Assembly: GCA_002862125.1 (NCBI GenBank)
Contig: PHSP01000001.1
Span: forward strand, 310,001-374,000
Direction of reading: 5' to 3'
DNA from: Methylobacter sp. KS41
GTDB taxonomy: Bacteria > Pseudomonadota > Gammaproteobacteria > Methylococcales > Methylomonadaceae
DNA length: 64,000 nt
The notes under the pieces were generated by a model that did not search any database, was not told the DNA's origin, and was given only the letters and a program-made list of their open reading frames with translations. Shown here piece by piece: positions 18,428-27,299 of this stretch. Within the stretch, counting starts at the first letter, position 1, and each line of letters begins with the position of its first letter. A program made the position numbers and the translations under genes.

Positions 18428-20515
18428 TTATTTCTTTTTGGCGTTACGTTCGTTAACTTCTTTAATGACTTCTTCCGCCACGTTTTTAGGACATGGCATA
18501 TAGTGCGAGAACTCCATGGAGAACTGGCCGCGGCCGGAAGTCATGGTGCGTAAATCACCAATGTAGCCGAACATTTCGCTTAACGGTACATCTGATTTAA
18601 TACGCACTCCGGTTACACCGGGATCCTGCGATTTGATCATACCACGACGACGGTTAAGATCGCCGATCACATCCCCGACATGAGCTTCCGGTGTGAAGGT
18701 GTCAACTTTCATGATCGGTTCAATCAATTGTGGACCGGCTTTCGGAATCGACTGACGGAAAGCGGCTTTTGCAGCAATTTCAAAGGCAATTGCTGATGAG
18801 TCAACCGCGTGGAAAGCACCGTCGGTTAAAATAACTTTAAAGTCCAAACAAGGGAAACCTGCCAAGACACCTTTGTCCAGCATGCTTTTAAAGCCTTTTT
18901 CAACTGCCGGCCAATATTCGCGTGGTACGTTACCGCCGGTAACCGCTGATTCAAAGACAAAACCGCTGCCCGGCTCGCCTGGCTCGATGATATAGTTGAT
19001 TTTTCCGTATTGACCTGAACCGCCGGATTGTTTCTTGTGGGTATATTCGTCTTCAACAGATTTAGTAATGGTTTCGCGGTAAGCAACTTGCGGCTTGCCG
19101 ACAATTACATCAACGCCGTGAGTACGTCTCAGAATATCGACTTTAATGTCAAGATGCAGCTCGCCCATGCCTTTAAGAATGGTTTCGCCGCTGTCTTCAT
19201 CAGTTTCAACGTGGAAAGAAGGATCTTCCTGAATCATTTTACCCAATGCGATACCCATTTTTTCTGACGCGCCTTTATCTTTTGGCGTAATAGCCAAAGA
19301 GATAACAGGATCAGGGAATACCATTGGCTCCAGGGTTGCAGGAAATTTCGGATCGCACAAAGTGTGGCCGGTTTGCACGTTCTTCATACCGAGAACGGCG
19401 ACTATATCGCCAGCTTGCGCGGAATCCAGTTCGTTACGGGCATCAGCATGCATTTCCACGATACGGCCGATACGCTCGGTTTTACCGGTAAAGGTATTCA
19501 ATACCGATGTACCTTTTTCCAGCTTGCCGGAGTATAGACGCAGGAAGGTCAATGCGCCAAAACGGTCGTCCATGATTTTAAACGCCAGGGCGCGCAGGGG
19601 TTTGTCGGCGTCAACGATTGCGAAATTGCCGGTCGGGTGGCCTTCAAGATCGACTTCAGGTTGCGGCTTAACTTCGGTTGGATTGGGCAAGTAATCAACA
19701 ACGCCATCCAGCACCAGCTGTACGCCTTTGTTCTTGAACGACGAGCCGCAGAAAGTCGGGAAGAAATCCAGATTAATCGTACCTTTACGGATACAACGCT
19801 TGATAGTGTCGATATCGGGTTCTTCGCCATCAAGGTATTTTTCCATAACGTCATCGTATTGATCAGCAACTTCATCAATCAATTTTTCACGCCACTTTTC
19901 GACATCAGCCGCCATATCGGCTGGAACATCCTGGATTGTGTAGTTTAACGGGTCTCCCGAATCATCCCAGATCCATGCCTTGCGAGTCAGTATATCAACC
20001 ACGCCGGAGAATTGGTCCTCGGTGCCAATCGGCAGCGTCATCACCAGCGGATGAGCGCCCAGGACATCTTCAACCTGCTTGACCACACGGTAGAAATCCG
20101 CGCCGATACGATCCAGCTTATTGATGTAAATAACACGAGCCACTTCAGAATCATTGGCATAACGCCAGTTGGTTTCCGATTGGGGCTCTACGCCGCCTGA
20201 ACCGCAAAAGACGCCAATACCGCCGTCCAGCACTTTCAGGGAACGATAAACCTCGATTGTGAAATCAACGTGTCCAGGGGTATCGATAATATTAAAACGA
20301 TGATCTTTCCAGAAGCAGGTTGTCGCTGCAGACTGAATGGTAATGCCGCGTTCCTGTTCCTGTTCCATAAAGTCTGTAGTCGCCGCACCGTCGTGCACCT
20401 CACCGATTTTATGGATTTTACCGGTGAGCTTTAAAATTCGCTCGGTTGTGGTGGTTTTACCCGCATCAACGTGCGCGAAAATACCAATGTTTCTGTAATG
20501 CGATAAATCTGTCAT
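18428..20515 (-). CDS. fusA: Elongation factor G (probably a second copy)
   Basis: Translocase GTPase of the ribosome, 695 residues, complete. P-loop AHVDAGKT (14-21), DTPGHVD and NKLDR boxes are present, followed by domains II-V. It stands alone, not in the rpsL-rpsG-fusA-tufA operon, which suggests the second EF-G paralogue that many gammaproteobacteria carry. The ribosome binding site is unremarkable. It ends with a strong terminator. Confidence 0.93.
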   Translation of the reverse strand: MTDLSHYRNIGIFAHVDAGKTTTTERILKLTGKIHKIGEVHDGAATTDFMEQEQERGITIQSAATTCFWKDHRFNIIDTPGHVDFTIEVYRSLKVLDGGIGVFCGSGGVEPQSETNWRYANDSEVARVIYINKLDRIGADFYRVVKQVEDVLGAHPLVMTLPIGTEDQFSGVVDILTRKAWIWDDSGDPLNYTIQDVPADMAADVEKWREKLIDEVADQYDDVMEKYLDGEEPDIDTIKRCIRKGTINLDFFPTFCGSSFKNKGVQLVLDGVVDYLPNPTEVKPQPEVDLEGHPTGNFAIVDADKPLRALAFKIMDDRFGALTFLRLYSGKLEKGTSVLNTFTGKTERIGRIVEMHADARNELDSAQAGDIVAVLGMKNVQTGHTLCDPKFPATLEPMVFPDPVISLAITPKDKGASEKMGIALGKMIQEDPSFHVETDEDSGETILKGMGELHLDIKVDILRRTHGVDVIVGKPQVAYRETITKSVEDEYTHKKQSGGSGQYGKINYIIEPGEPGSGFVFESAVTGGNVPREYWPAVEKGFKSMLDKGVLAGFPCLDFKVILTDGAFHAVDSSAIAFEIAAKAAFRQSIPKAGPQLIEPIMKVDTFTPEAHVGDVIGDLNRRRGMIKSQDPGVTGVRIKSDVPLSEMFGYIGDLRTMTSGRGQFSMEFSHYMPCPKNVAEEVIKEVNERNAKKK

Positions 20516-20805
20516 GTTTTTACTCTAAAAGTTGGGCATAAAAAACTTTTTTGGTGACCGCCCTCCGTAGGGGTTCAAAATCTTGATCCCTTGCGGAAGG
20601 TTCATACTGGGGCATTGCGACAACATTCCGTATACCGCCGTCATTATAACCTAAGACCTGACGGCCAGGCATGGATGAAATATGCCGGATACTTGCTGGC
20701 AACTCAAGGCCAAGTGAGGTGGCGCTTAAGAAGTCACCATCGCCGCTCACTAGTCCAGCTTCGAAAGCCGGCTATTTTAACCTAATAACTTGGCAAATAT
20801 ACAGG

Positions 20806-20848
20806 AAAACCCATTTTTTGTATCGGAATGATACAAAAAATGGGTTTT
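20806..20848. repeat. Perfect 19-bp hairpin
   Basis: Bases 20806-20824 (AAAACCCATTTTTTGTATC) are the exact complement of 20830-20848, around a GGAAT loop. The A and T runs on both arms could make it a bidirectional terminator between two minus-strand genes. Confidence 0.7.
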
Positions 20849-20900
20849 ATATTGTTTTTCCTTGTGCTCTCGATAACAAATCAAGGATTTATCCGGATAT

Positions 20901-21010
20901 ACACAAATCCTGTGGATAAATCTGTTCATTAACTGTTATATCCAACTCTTAACTGCTATTTTTATTACTGTTTTGTTAGATTGTATAAAAACAATACAAA
21001 ACAATTTTAT
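20901..21010. repeat. Direct repeat A with DnaA box
   Basis: About 110 bp, matched at most positions by repeat B 300 bases further on. It contains the exact DnaA box TGTGGATAA (20911-20919), followed by TTCATTAACTGTTATATCC, and the inverted pair TTGTAT/ATACAA (20981-20999). Confidence 0.75.
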
Positions 21011-21171
21011 ATTTAAAATCAATTATTTGTTTTATGCTATTAAACTTTTACGGATTAAAGCGCCATTCAATTCCAAGTTATTGATTATTTCTATGTGTAA
21101 TTAGTATCAATTCAAAATGATCGTTAATTTTTTCATTGATTCCTCCCTGAAAAACTAGAAAAAACTGATTT

Positions 21172-21187
21172 GCTTGTTAAAACAAGC
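21172..21187. repeat. Short perfect hairpin before repeat B
   Basis: GCTTGTT pairs with AACAAGC around AA, directly before the degenerate DnaA box TTACCCACA at 21198-21206. Confidence 0.5.
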
Positions 21188-21200
21188 TGTTTTCAAGTTA

Positions 21201-21308
21201 CCCACAAAACCTGTGGATAACTCTGTGCGCAGATTGTTATATCCGTTTCTTAACTACAGTTTTTATTATAGTTTTGTTAAATCGTATAAAAACAAGACAA
21301 TCTTATAG
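21201..21308. repeat. Direct repeat B with DnaA box
   Basis: Second copy of the 110-bp block, with the exact DnaA box TGTGGATAA at 21212-21220 and a one-mismatch box immediately upstream. The shared core includes CCTGTGGATAA, GTTATATCC, TCTTAACT and GTATAAAAACAA. Confidence 0.75.
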
Positions 21309-21451
21309 ATACATTTATTATCAATAAGTTATGAACTTATGGAGCAAGCAGGCAATTCCTGACAACTTGAATGAAAACATATCTAACTCATTGATTAATT
21401 CTGTGTACAAACACTTCTAGGGAATAATCACGACTTGTTTTACTCTCTTCT

Positions 21452-22132
21452 TTAAACCGTTCCGCAAACCTGTTGAGCTTCACCCCCTTCCATTTCTGTT
21501 GCCTTCTCTTGAATATTGAAATGACAAGCACAATCGCCCTTTGCCATGCAACTTAACTGCCTGACTTCTTTACCAAGTAAAGAAGACATCAGCGCTAAAT
21601 CGAATGCGCAAATTTCATTATATTTCTGAGCCAAGTCGTGATAAATGCAATTATTCGCCCGTATAACAGAATTATTAGTTTCTGAATTAATGCTCGCCGT
21701 CACCTGAAAACCCAGATTAGTCATGATTAATAACAGTTCATCCAGGCGCTCATTCCGGTTTTTTCCTTCAAACTGACTGCGAAGATTATTTGCCAGCCTG
21801 ACTCCTAATCTGTGCATGTAATCCTGAAAACCTTCAGCCCCCATTTCCTGCCGCAACTCACTGAGAATTAAATCGGAAAACCAGGCATATTGCTTTGGAA
21901 AATAATTAATGCCCATATCGGTAATGCCGTAAATGACTACAGGCCGTCCAGCAGTTTTATTAAGCGCGGATTTCTTAATATATCCATCTCCCTCAAGGCC
22001 AACAATATGCTGTTGGACTGCGGCTCTTGATATATCCATTACTTTTGCGAGCGCGTCAATGCTTAAACCAGCCCGGTTTTCCATTAACTGCTCAAGGATA
22101 TGATGTTGGCGTGGGGTCACATTAAAAAGCAT
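21452..22132 (-). CDS. SufR-like Fe-S cluster transcriptional regulator
   Basis: 226 residues. The N-terminal winged helix-turn-helix (about 5-70) resembles DeoR/ArsR-type repressors. The C-terminal half carries Cys162, Cys175, Cys195, Cys201 and Cys203; the C-x12-C spacing and the SCMAKGDCAC segment resemble the [Fe-S]-binding SufR family. It probably senses oxygen, NO or iron through a cluster. It is divergent from the truncated haemoglobin gene, with a 167-base gap that contains an inverted repeat; no suf genes are near. Confidence 0.8.
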   Translation of the reverse strand: MLFNVTPRQHHILEQLMENRAGLSIDALAKVMDISRAAVQQHIVGLEGDGYIKKSALNKTAGRPVVIYGITDMGINYFPKQYAWFSDLILSELRQEMGAEGFQDYMHRLGVRLANNLRSQFEGKNRNERLDELLLIMTNLGFQVTASINSETNNSVIRANNCIYHDLAQKYNEICAFDLALMSSLLGKEVRQLSCMAKGDCACHFNIQEKATEMEGGEAQQVCGTV

Positions 22133-22211
22133 AAGAAATTTTGTATGAGATTAATCGGCACATAGAGACATGTTAATTATGTCACACTAATCTTTTACAA
22201 GTAATATATTG

Positions 22212-22233
22212 TATAACTTTTTATGTTGTTATA
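22212..22233. promoter_or_regulatory. Candidate operator between regulator and haemoglobin
   Basis: TATAAC and GTTATA form a perfect inverted pair separated by ten bases, midway in the divergent gap. The half-site centres are 16 bases apart, compatible with a dimeric regulator. No binding data; inferred from position. Confidence 0.35.
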
Positions 22234-22299
22234 AACTTCGTTCCGGGCAAAAATTGCTCGCTGAAAATTAAACTATAAAAAATAATGCCGGAGACCAAG

Positions 22300-22698
22300 A
22301 TGAGCGAAACCCCAGAAACAACCCCAGACAATGCATTGACGCTATTCGACAAAATTGGCGGCGAAGCGGCTGTAGATGCCGCCGTAGATGTTTTTTACCG
22401 CAAAGTGTTGTCGGACTACCGCATTAACCGGTTTTTCGACGATATTGATATGGAAGCCCAGGCAGTCAAACAAAAAGCGTTTTTTACCATGGCGTTTGGC
22501 GGACCGAATAACTATACCGGAGAGGATATGCGCAAAGCGCATGCCCGTCTGGTTAAGATGGGTTTAAACAATGACCATTTTAATGCCGTAATGGAACATT
22601 TGGGAGCGACCATGAAGGAACTTAATGTTCCCGAGGAACTCATCGTTCAGGCTGCCGCCATTGCTGAAAGCACGCGTAACGACGTATTAGGCAAATAA
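22300..22698 (+). CDS. Group 1 truncated haemoglobin
   Basis: Small haem protein (132 residues) that typically binds O2 or NO and detoxifies NO. The helical two-over-two globin shows Tyr33 in VFYRKVL at the B10 position and the proximal His81 in KAHARLVKM. I chose ATG 22300 because GGAGA lies five bases ahead of it; an ATG at 22285 has no ribosome binding site. Its divergent partner is an Fe-S regulator, which suggests NO- or oxygen-responsive control. Confidence 0.9.
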   Translation: MSETPETTPDNALTLFDKIGGEAAVDAAVDVFYRKVLSDYRINRFFDDIDMEAQAVKQKAFFTMAFGGPNNYTGEDMRKAHARLVKMGLNNDHFNAVMEHLGATMKELNVPEELIVQAAAIAESTRNDVLGK

Positions 22699-22906
22699 AT
22701 CCAAACAACCAAGCGAAAAACCCTGTGTGCGAAATTACCGCGCAGGGCCCTTCAAAGCGGATCACTTTTGCATCCATTTTTTTGATTCCTGAACCGGCAT
22801 GATGATAATTACAATCGCCAAGCGCCAGGTAATGGTTAGACCTTATGAACTCAGCCTTTTAAATTTTTGACAAGGACTCTCAACTGTAAAAAAGCAAAAT
22901 TGTAAA

Positions 22907-23422
22907 CTAATTAATCCAACCAGAATCCACAAAGAGCAGCAATAAGCCGCCCGCGAACACGCCTGCCAGGACATCATCGATCATAATGCCCAACCCGCCC
23001 TGAACTTGCCGGTCCAGCCATTTAATCGGCCACGGCTTGAGAATATCGAAAAACCTGAACAATATAAACCCGGCAATTACGGTTTGCCAGCTAAGAGGAA
23101 CCAGCCACATGGTTATCAGGAACCCGGCAATCTCATCCCAAACAATGCCGCCAAAATCATGTTCGTTCAACTTTTCCGCCGCTATTCCGCAAATCCACAC
23201 ACCGACAATTGTAACGATCATGGTCAACACGCTGTAAAACAGTAAATTGGCGTGCGCAAACAACCAGTAAACCGGAATTGCCGCCAATGTTCCAAAAGTA
23301 CCTGGCGCTTTTTTTGCCAGCCCCGAACCAAACCCGAAAGCCAGAAACAATACCGGATCAGACAAAATTTGCCTGGGCGTCAGTTTATTTTCACCATATT
23401 GTGTCTTAAGAAAAATGCTCAT
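22907..23422 (-). CDS. pgpA: Phosphatidylglycerophosphatase A
   Basis: Dephosphorylates phosphatidylglycerol phosphate to phosphatidylglycerol at the inner membrane. The 171-residue protein has several membrane segments and the conserved GTFGTLAAIP, VWDEIAGF and DDVLAG motifs. It overlaps the end of thiL by 17 bases and is the last gene of the riboflavin-nusB-thiL run. Confidence 0.93.
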   Translation of the reverse strand: MSIFLKTQYGENKLTPRQILSDPVLFLAFGFGSGLAKKAPGTFGTLAAIPVYWLFAHANLLFYSVLTMIVTIVGVWICGIAAEKLNEHDFGGIVWDEIAGFLITMWLVPLSWQTVIAGFILFRFFDILKPWPIKWLDRQVQGGLGIMIDDVLAGVFAGGLLLLFVDSGWIN

Positions 23423-24341
23423 AACCTTTACTTTTTAATGTTTGGATAGCGCCGGACCTTAGCAAGCGCAAACCGGGCATGGCTTCAATGACGCCAATTT
23501 TTCTGCAATCGAAAGTTAGCTGAAGCGCTTTTTCCGGGCTTACAGTAAAGCACAACTCATAGTCATCGCCAGCGGTAAGGGGCATGGACCAGTCTCCGGA
23601 ATCATTTATATAGTCGAGCACTGGACCGGACAGCGGCAATGCATCCCAATCAAGACAAGCGCCCACGTTGCTTTGCTCAAGAATATGGCCTAAATCTCCC
23701 GCCAATCCGTCTGATATATCGATGCAGGCATTGGCAATACCCGTCAACGCCAAACCCGCATCAACCCGAGGATCAGGCTTGTTAAATCTCTGCAAAGCTG
23801 AATCCGGATTGGCACAGTGGTAGCCTTGGATGATTTTCAATCCCAGCCCTGCGTCGCCTAACATACCGGTTACATAAATAAAATCCCCTAGCAAGGCGCT
23901 TGAACGCATGAGCGCATTACCTCTAGGCACTAAACCCATAGCCTGAACTGTTAGCGTTAACGGTCCGGACGTGGTGTCGCCACCGATCAAATCCACTGAA
24001 TACCGTTCCGCCAGACTCAGAAAACCTTTAGCAAAAGCGGTCAGCCAGTTTTCATCAACGTCCGGCAAGGTTAATGCCAGCATCACTGAAACCGGCTTGG
24101 CGCCCATGCTGGCCAGATCACTTAAATTAACGGCTAGTAATTTATGTCCAAGCTGTTCAGGGTTGGTTCCGGCAAAAAAATGTACATTTTCCACCATTGT
24201 ATCGGTGCTCACCGCCAGTTCATAACCTTCCGGCAATGACAATAACGCACAGTCATCACCAATGCTTAATCGTGTTGATGGATTTTTTACTGTCTGCCGG
24301 GTGAAGAAACGCTGGATAATAGCGAATTCAGAAATGGGCAT
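23406..24341 (-). CDS. thiL: Thiamine-monophosphate kinase
   Basis: Phosphorylates thiamine monophosphate to the diphosphate cofactor. The 311-residue AIRS/PurM-like protein begins with EFAIIQRFF, then shows IGDDCALL, STDTMVENVHF and GGDTTSG, all metal- or nucleotide-binding. It lies between nusB and pgpA as in many proteobacteria. Confidence 0.95.
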   Translation of the reverse strand: MPISEFAIIQRFFTRQTVKNPSTRLSIGDDCALLSLPEGYELAVSTDTMVENVHFFAGTNPEQLGHKLLAVNLSDLASMGAKPVSVMLALTLPDVDENWLTAFAKGFLSLAERYSVDLIGGDTTSGPLTLTVQAMGLVPRGNALMRSSALLGDFIYVTGMLGDAGLGLKIIQGYHCANPDSALQRFNKPDPRVDAGLALTGIANACIDISDGLAGDLGHILEQSNVGACLDWDALPLSGPVLDYINDSGDWSMPLTAGDDYELCFTVSPEKALQLTFDCRKIGVIEAMPGLRLLRSGAIQTLKSKGYEHFS

Positions 24342-24380
24342 GCTTAAATGGGCAAAGCAGAAAGAATGGCGAAAAGGTCA

Positions 24381-24833
24381 TCATTTTTTGACTTGCGCCT
24401 TGCGCCTCTCTCCAGAGTTAACTTCAACGCTTCGTTTTTGCTGAGCCACTTTATCCAAAATGCCATTGACATATTTATGGCTGCCATCGGCGCCAAAATC
24501 CTTGGCAAGATTAATGCCTTCATTTAAGACAACGCGATAAGGCATATCCAGCCGATTGAGCAACTCATAAACACCAATTCTTAAAATGGCTCTTTCAACA
24601 GGATCAATCATTTCGACCGGACGGTCCACAAACTCGCTCAACGCCTGATCAATAGCTTCCAGGTTTTTCGGCACGCCGTGAAACAGCTCGGTAAAATAAC
24701 TTTTTTGAGCATCTTTCAAGCGTTCTTCCTCAAAAAATTGCCGGTCAATCTCAACGAGACTCTGTCCTGTCATCTGCCATTGATACAATGCCTGCACGGC
24801 AGCTTTTCGGGCATTGGTACGCGCTTGACTCAT
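24381..24833 (-). CDS. nusB: Transcription antitermination factor NusB
   Basis: RNA-binding protein that acts with NusE at boxA of rRNA operons. The 150-residue all-helical protein begins ARTNARKAAVQALYQW and includes ERAILRIGVYEL and NEGINLAKDFG, both typical. Its ATG overlaps the ribH stop (ATGA). Confidence 0.95.
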   Translation of the reverse strand: MSQARTNARKAAVQALYQWQMTGQSLVEIDRQFFEEERLKDAQKSYFTELFHGVPKNLEAIDQALSEFVDRPVEMIDPVERAILRIGVYELLNRLDMPYRVVLNEGINLAKDFGADGSHKYVNGILDKVAQQKRSVEVNSGERRKAQVKK

Positions 24834-25309
24834 CAGGCTTCCAGGTTATTAAACAAACTCACCATTTCGATAGCGGACATGGCGGCTTCAGCGCCCTTGT
24901 TTCCCGCTTTTGTACCCGCGCGTTCAATTGCCTGCTCAATCGTATCGACGGTTAAGACGCCAAAACTTATCGGAACATCATATTTTAAAGACACGCTGGC
25001 CAAGCCTTTTACACATTCGCCCGCAACATATTCAAAATGGGGCGTACCGCCGCGAATTACCGCGCCCAGGGCAATAATGGCATCATATTTTTTGCTTGCA
25101 GCTATGCGTTGAACCACCATTGGCAACTCAAAAGCGCCGGGGGCTTTTACAAGATGGATACCGGCTTTATCAGCGCCGTGGCGCACCAGGGCATCTATGG
25201 CTCCTCCTTCTAACTGCTCAACGATAAAACTGTTAAAACGGGACGCTACGATACAAAATTTACCACCCTGAGCTGATAAATTTCCTTCAAACATTTTTAT
25301 TGTTGACAT
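24833..25309 (-). CDS. ribH: 6,7-dimethyl-8-ribityllumazine synthase
   Basis: Condenses the ribityl-aminouracil intermediate with dihydroxybutanone phosphate, the penultimate riboflavin step. The 158 residues include [16 protein letters not shown] and [14 protein letters not shown] with the catalytic His. It is translationally coupled to nusB. Confidence 0.96.
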   Translation of the reverse strand: MSTIKMFEGNLSAQGGKFCIVASRFNSFIVEQLEGGAIDALVRHGADKAGIHLVKAPGAFELPMVVQRIAASKKYDAIIALGAVIRGGTPHFEYVAGECVKGLASVSLKYDVPISFGVLTVDTIEQAIERAGTKAGNKGAEAAMSAIEMVSLFNNLEA

Positions 25310-25350
25310 TCTATTTCTCTACTTAAATTACAATATTCAATTTTCTTAAA

Positions 25351-25389
25351 TAACGCTATCAATCTGTATTACCGATTGGATTAGCGTTA
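25351..25389 (-). promoter_or_regulatory. Hairpin in the ribBX-ribH gap
   Basis: TAACGCTA at 25351-25358 and its complement at 25382-25389 enclose further pairing (CAATC/GATTG). On the minus strand it lies between ribBX and ribH and could attenuate transcription or set an mRNA end. No FMN-riboswitch pattern is visible. Confidence 0.4.
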
Positions 25390-25475
25390 CACAATACTGA
25401 TTGCGGATTTTATCGGCTCAGACTAAGCCAGACTGTTGCCAATCAAATTACAAGGTTTCTGTTTAAATAAGTTTT

Positions 25476-26579
25476 TCAGCCGACATGCTCGGAAACCTCC
25501 AAATCAAATCCGGATAAGCCGACATATTTTTTCTGAGTGCCCAGCACTTTTAATTTATGGACGCCCAGGTCGGCCAGTATTCTTGCACCGGCTCCGGTCA
25601 TGCGCCAATCCGCGGCATCAGGAGCAAAAGCGTCCCCAAGAACGCCGTTATCTTCCAGTTGATAACGATGAATCAATTCCACCAGAGATTTATTGTCTTC
25701 ACTCTGCCTGATAACAACCAAAACCCCGCGCCCTTCCTCGGCAATTTTTTTCATAGCTGTCCGGATTGAAACGCTGCAATCATTTCGTTTTGATGAAAAC
25801 ACATCATCCAGCAAATTCCGCGCATGAACCCGCACTAAAACCGGTTCATCACCCGAAACATGCCCCATGACCAAAGCCAGATGGAGGTTGTTGTCGTTTT
25901 TATCCTGGTAGGCGTAAAGACGGAATTCGCCGAACTCCGTAGGGAAAGCACATTCACTGATGCGCTCCAGCGTATTTTCATGCTGAATACGATAATGAAT
26001 CAAATTAGCTATAGTGCCCATTTTAAGGTTGTGCTGCTGCGCAAACACTTCCAAATCGGGCCGTCTTGCCATTGAGCCGTCTTCATTGAGAATTTCAACG
26101 ATAACGGCGCAAGGCTCGACACCCGCCAATCTGGCAAGATCACAACCCGCTTCGGTATGCCCTGCCCGGCTCAAAACCCCGCCGGACTTGGCCATTAGCG
26201 GAAATATGTGCCCTGGCTGCACCAAATCATCAGCCTTGGCATCCACAGCCACCGCGCATTGAACAGTACGCGCCCTGTCGGCTGCGGAAATGCCGGTTGT
26301 CACACCCGTTGCCGCTTCGATTGACACGGTAAAATTGGTCGAATGCGAGGTCTTGTTTTCATTCACCATCAATGGCAAGCGCAACTGCTGACAACGTTCG
26401 CTGGTTAAGGTTAAACAAATCAGCCCCCTTCCATAACGAGCCATAAAATTAATATCTTCCGCGCGCGTAAAAGCCGCCGCCATCAATAAATCGCCTTCAT
26501 TCTCACGGTCTTCATCATCCATAATGATGACCATTTTGCCTTGCCGCAAATCGTCTATGATCTCTTCAATTGTGTTCAT
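25476..26579 (-). CDS. ribBX: 3,4-dihydroxy-2-butanone-4-phosphate synthase with degenerate GCHII domain
   Basis: The N-terminal domain (about 1-200) makes dihydroxybutanone phosphate from ribulose phosphate; DDEDRENEGDLL, SHSTNFTVS and HTEAGCDL are intact. The C-terminal domain (about 205-367) has the GTP cyclohydrolase II fold, but two of its three zinc cysteines are replaced: the HSECLTGD-type site reads HARNLLDD and the RCDC-type site reads RNDC. This matches the RibBX type, which lacks cyclohydrolase activity. A separate ribA must exist elsewhere. Confidence 0.92.
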   Translation of the reverse strand: MNTIEEIIDDLRQGKMVIIMDDEDRENEGDLLMAAAFTRAEDINFMARYGRGLICLTLTSERCQQLRLPLMVNENKTSHSTNFTVSIEAATGVTTGISAADRARTVQCAVAVDAKADDLVQPGHIFPLMAKSGGVLSRAGHTEAGCDLARLAGVEPCAVIVEILNEDGSMARRPDLEVFAQQHNLKMGTIANLIHYRIQHENTLERISECAFPTEFGEFRLYAYQDKNDNNLHLALVMGHVSGDEPVLVRVHARNLLDDVFSSKRNDCSVSIRTAMKKIAEEGRGVLVVIRQSEDNKSLVELIHRYQLEDNGVLGDAFAPDAADWRMTGAGARILADLGVHKLKVLGTQKKYVGLSGFDLEVSEHVG

Positions 26580-27239
26580 TTAGCCCAAAAACCCACTCTT
26601 TTGCAATAATTCTTCTGTGATGCCGCCATGGTCTTTAGCCGCCGCCGCTTCTCCTTGCATTAATCGCTCCATATATCGCGCCAGCAAATCCACTTCCAGG
26701 TTAACCTGCGTACCGGCTACAGCGTCGCCCATTGTAGTTTCCCTAAGCGTATGAGGCACGATATTAACAGTAAATACAGCGCCATTAACTTCGTTGACCG
26801 TCAAGCTAATGCCGTTGATGCAAATAGAACCTTTTTCAGCTATGTATTTAGCCAGATTATCAGGGGCTTTAAATTTAAAGCGGAACGAACGTCCATCCGC
26901 GGTTTTTTCTATGACTTTGCCGATGCCGTCAACATGTCCGCTAACTATATGTCCGCCCATCCGGGTTGACGGCGTTAAAGCCAGCTCCAGATTAACTGGC
27001 GCGCCAATAGTTGCGATATTTAAAAGTGTTCTGGACAAGGTTTCATTGGAAACATCAGCGCAAAAATAATGCGCGCCCAACTCCACAGCCGTTAAACAAA
27101 CGCCATTAACAGCGATGCTGTCGCCAATCGCGACATCAGTCAGCGATAATTTGCCCGTGTCTATTTTCAAGCGGCAATCCCCTGCCCTGCGTTCGATTGC
27201 CGAAATTTTTCCTACGGCCAGAATAATACCTGTAAACAT
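26580..27239 (-). CDS. ribE: Riboflavin synthase alpha chain
   Basis: Dismutates two 6,7-dimethyl-8-ribityllumazine molecules to riboflavin. The 219 residues start MFTGII and contain the two homologous halves, each with a VNGVCLT- or INGISLT-type motif. It abuts ribBX directly. Confidence 0.95.
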   Translation of the reverse strand: MFTGIILAVGKISAIERRAGDCRLKIDTGKLSLTDVAIGDSIAVNGVCLTAVELGAHYFCADVSNETLSRTLLNIATIGAPVNLELALTPSTRMGGHIVSGHVDGIGKVIEKTADGRSFRFKFKAPDNLAKYIAEKGSICINGISLTVNEVNGAVFTVNIVPHTLRETTMGDAVAGTQVNLEVDLLARYMERLMQGEAAAAKDHGGITEELLQKSGFLG

Positions 27240-27299
27240 TAAATCTCTGCGTCAAACAGGGTGCACAACATGCACCAATCATTAATGGGAAAGGAGCGT

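Larger units (their letters stand above)
20516..21451. other. 936-bp gap with repeats and DnaA boxes
   Basis: No convincing gene. Next to EF-G, an ATTATA at 20643-20648 (TATAAT on the minus strand) could be its -10 box, giving a leader of about 125 bases. The rest is AT-rich and holds a 19-bp perfect hairpin, two direct repeats of about 110 bp, and consensus DnaA boxes. These are listed separately. Confidence 0.6.

Noticed and set aside
20520-20750. 76-codon minus-strand frame before EF-G
   Set aside because: No ribosome binding site or family features; lies in the EF-G leader.
20880-21310. Chromosomal oriC
   Set aside because: No dnaA, dnaN, gidA or parAB nearby and the flanking gene orientations do not diverge from it; kept only as a DnaA-box region.
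25310-25475. FMN riboswitch before ribH
   Set aside because: The gap has a hairpin but none of the conserved RFN sequence blocks.
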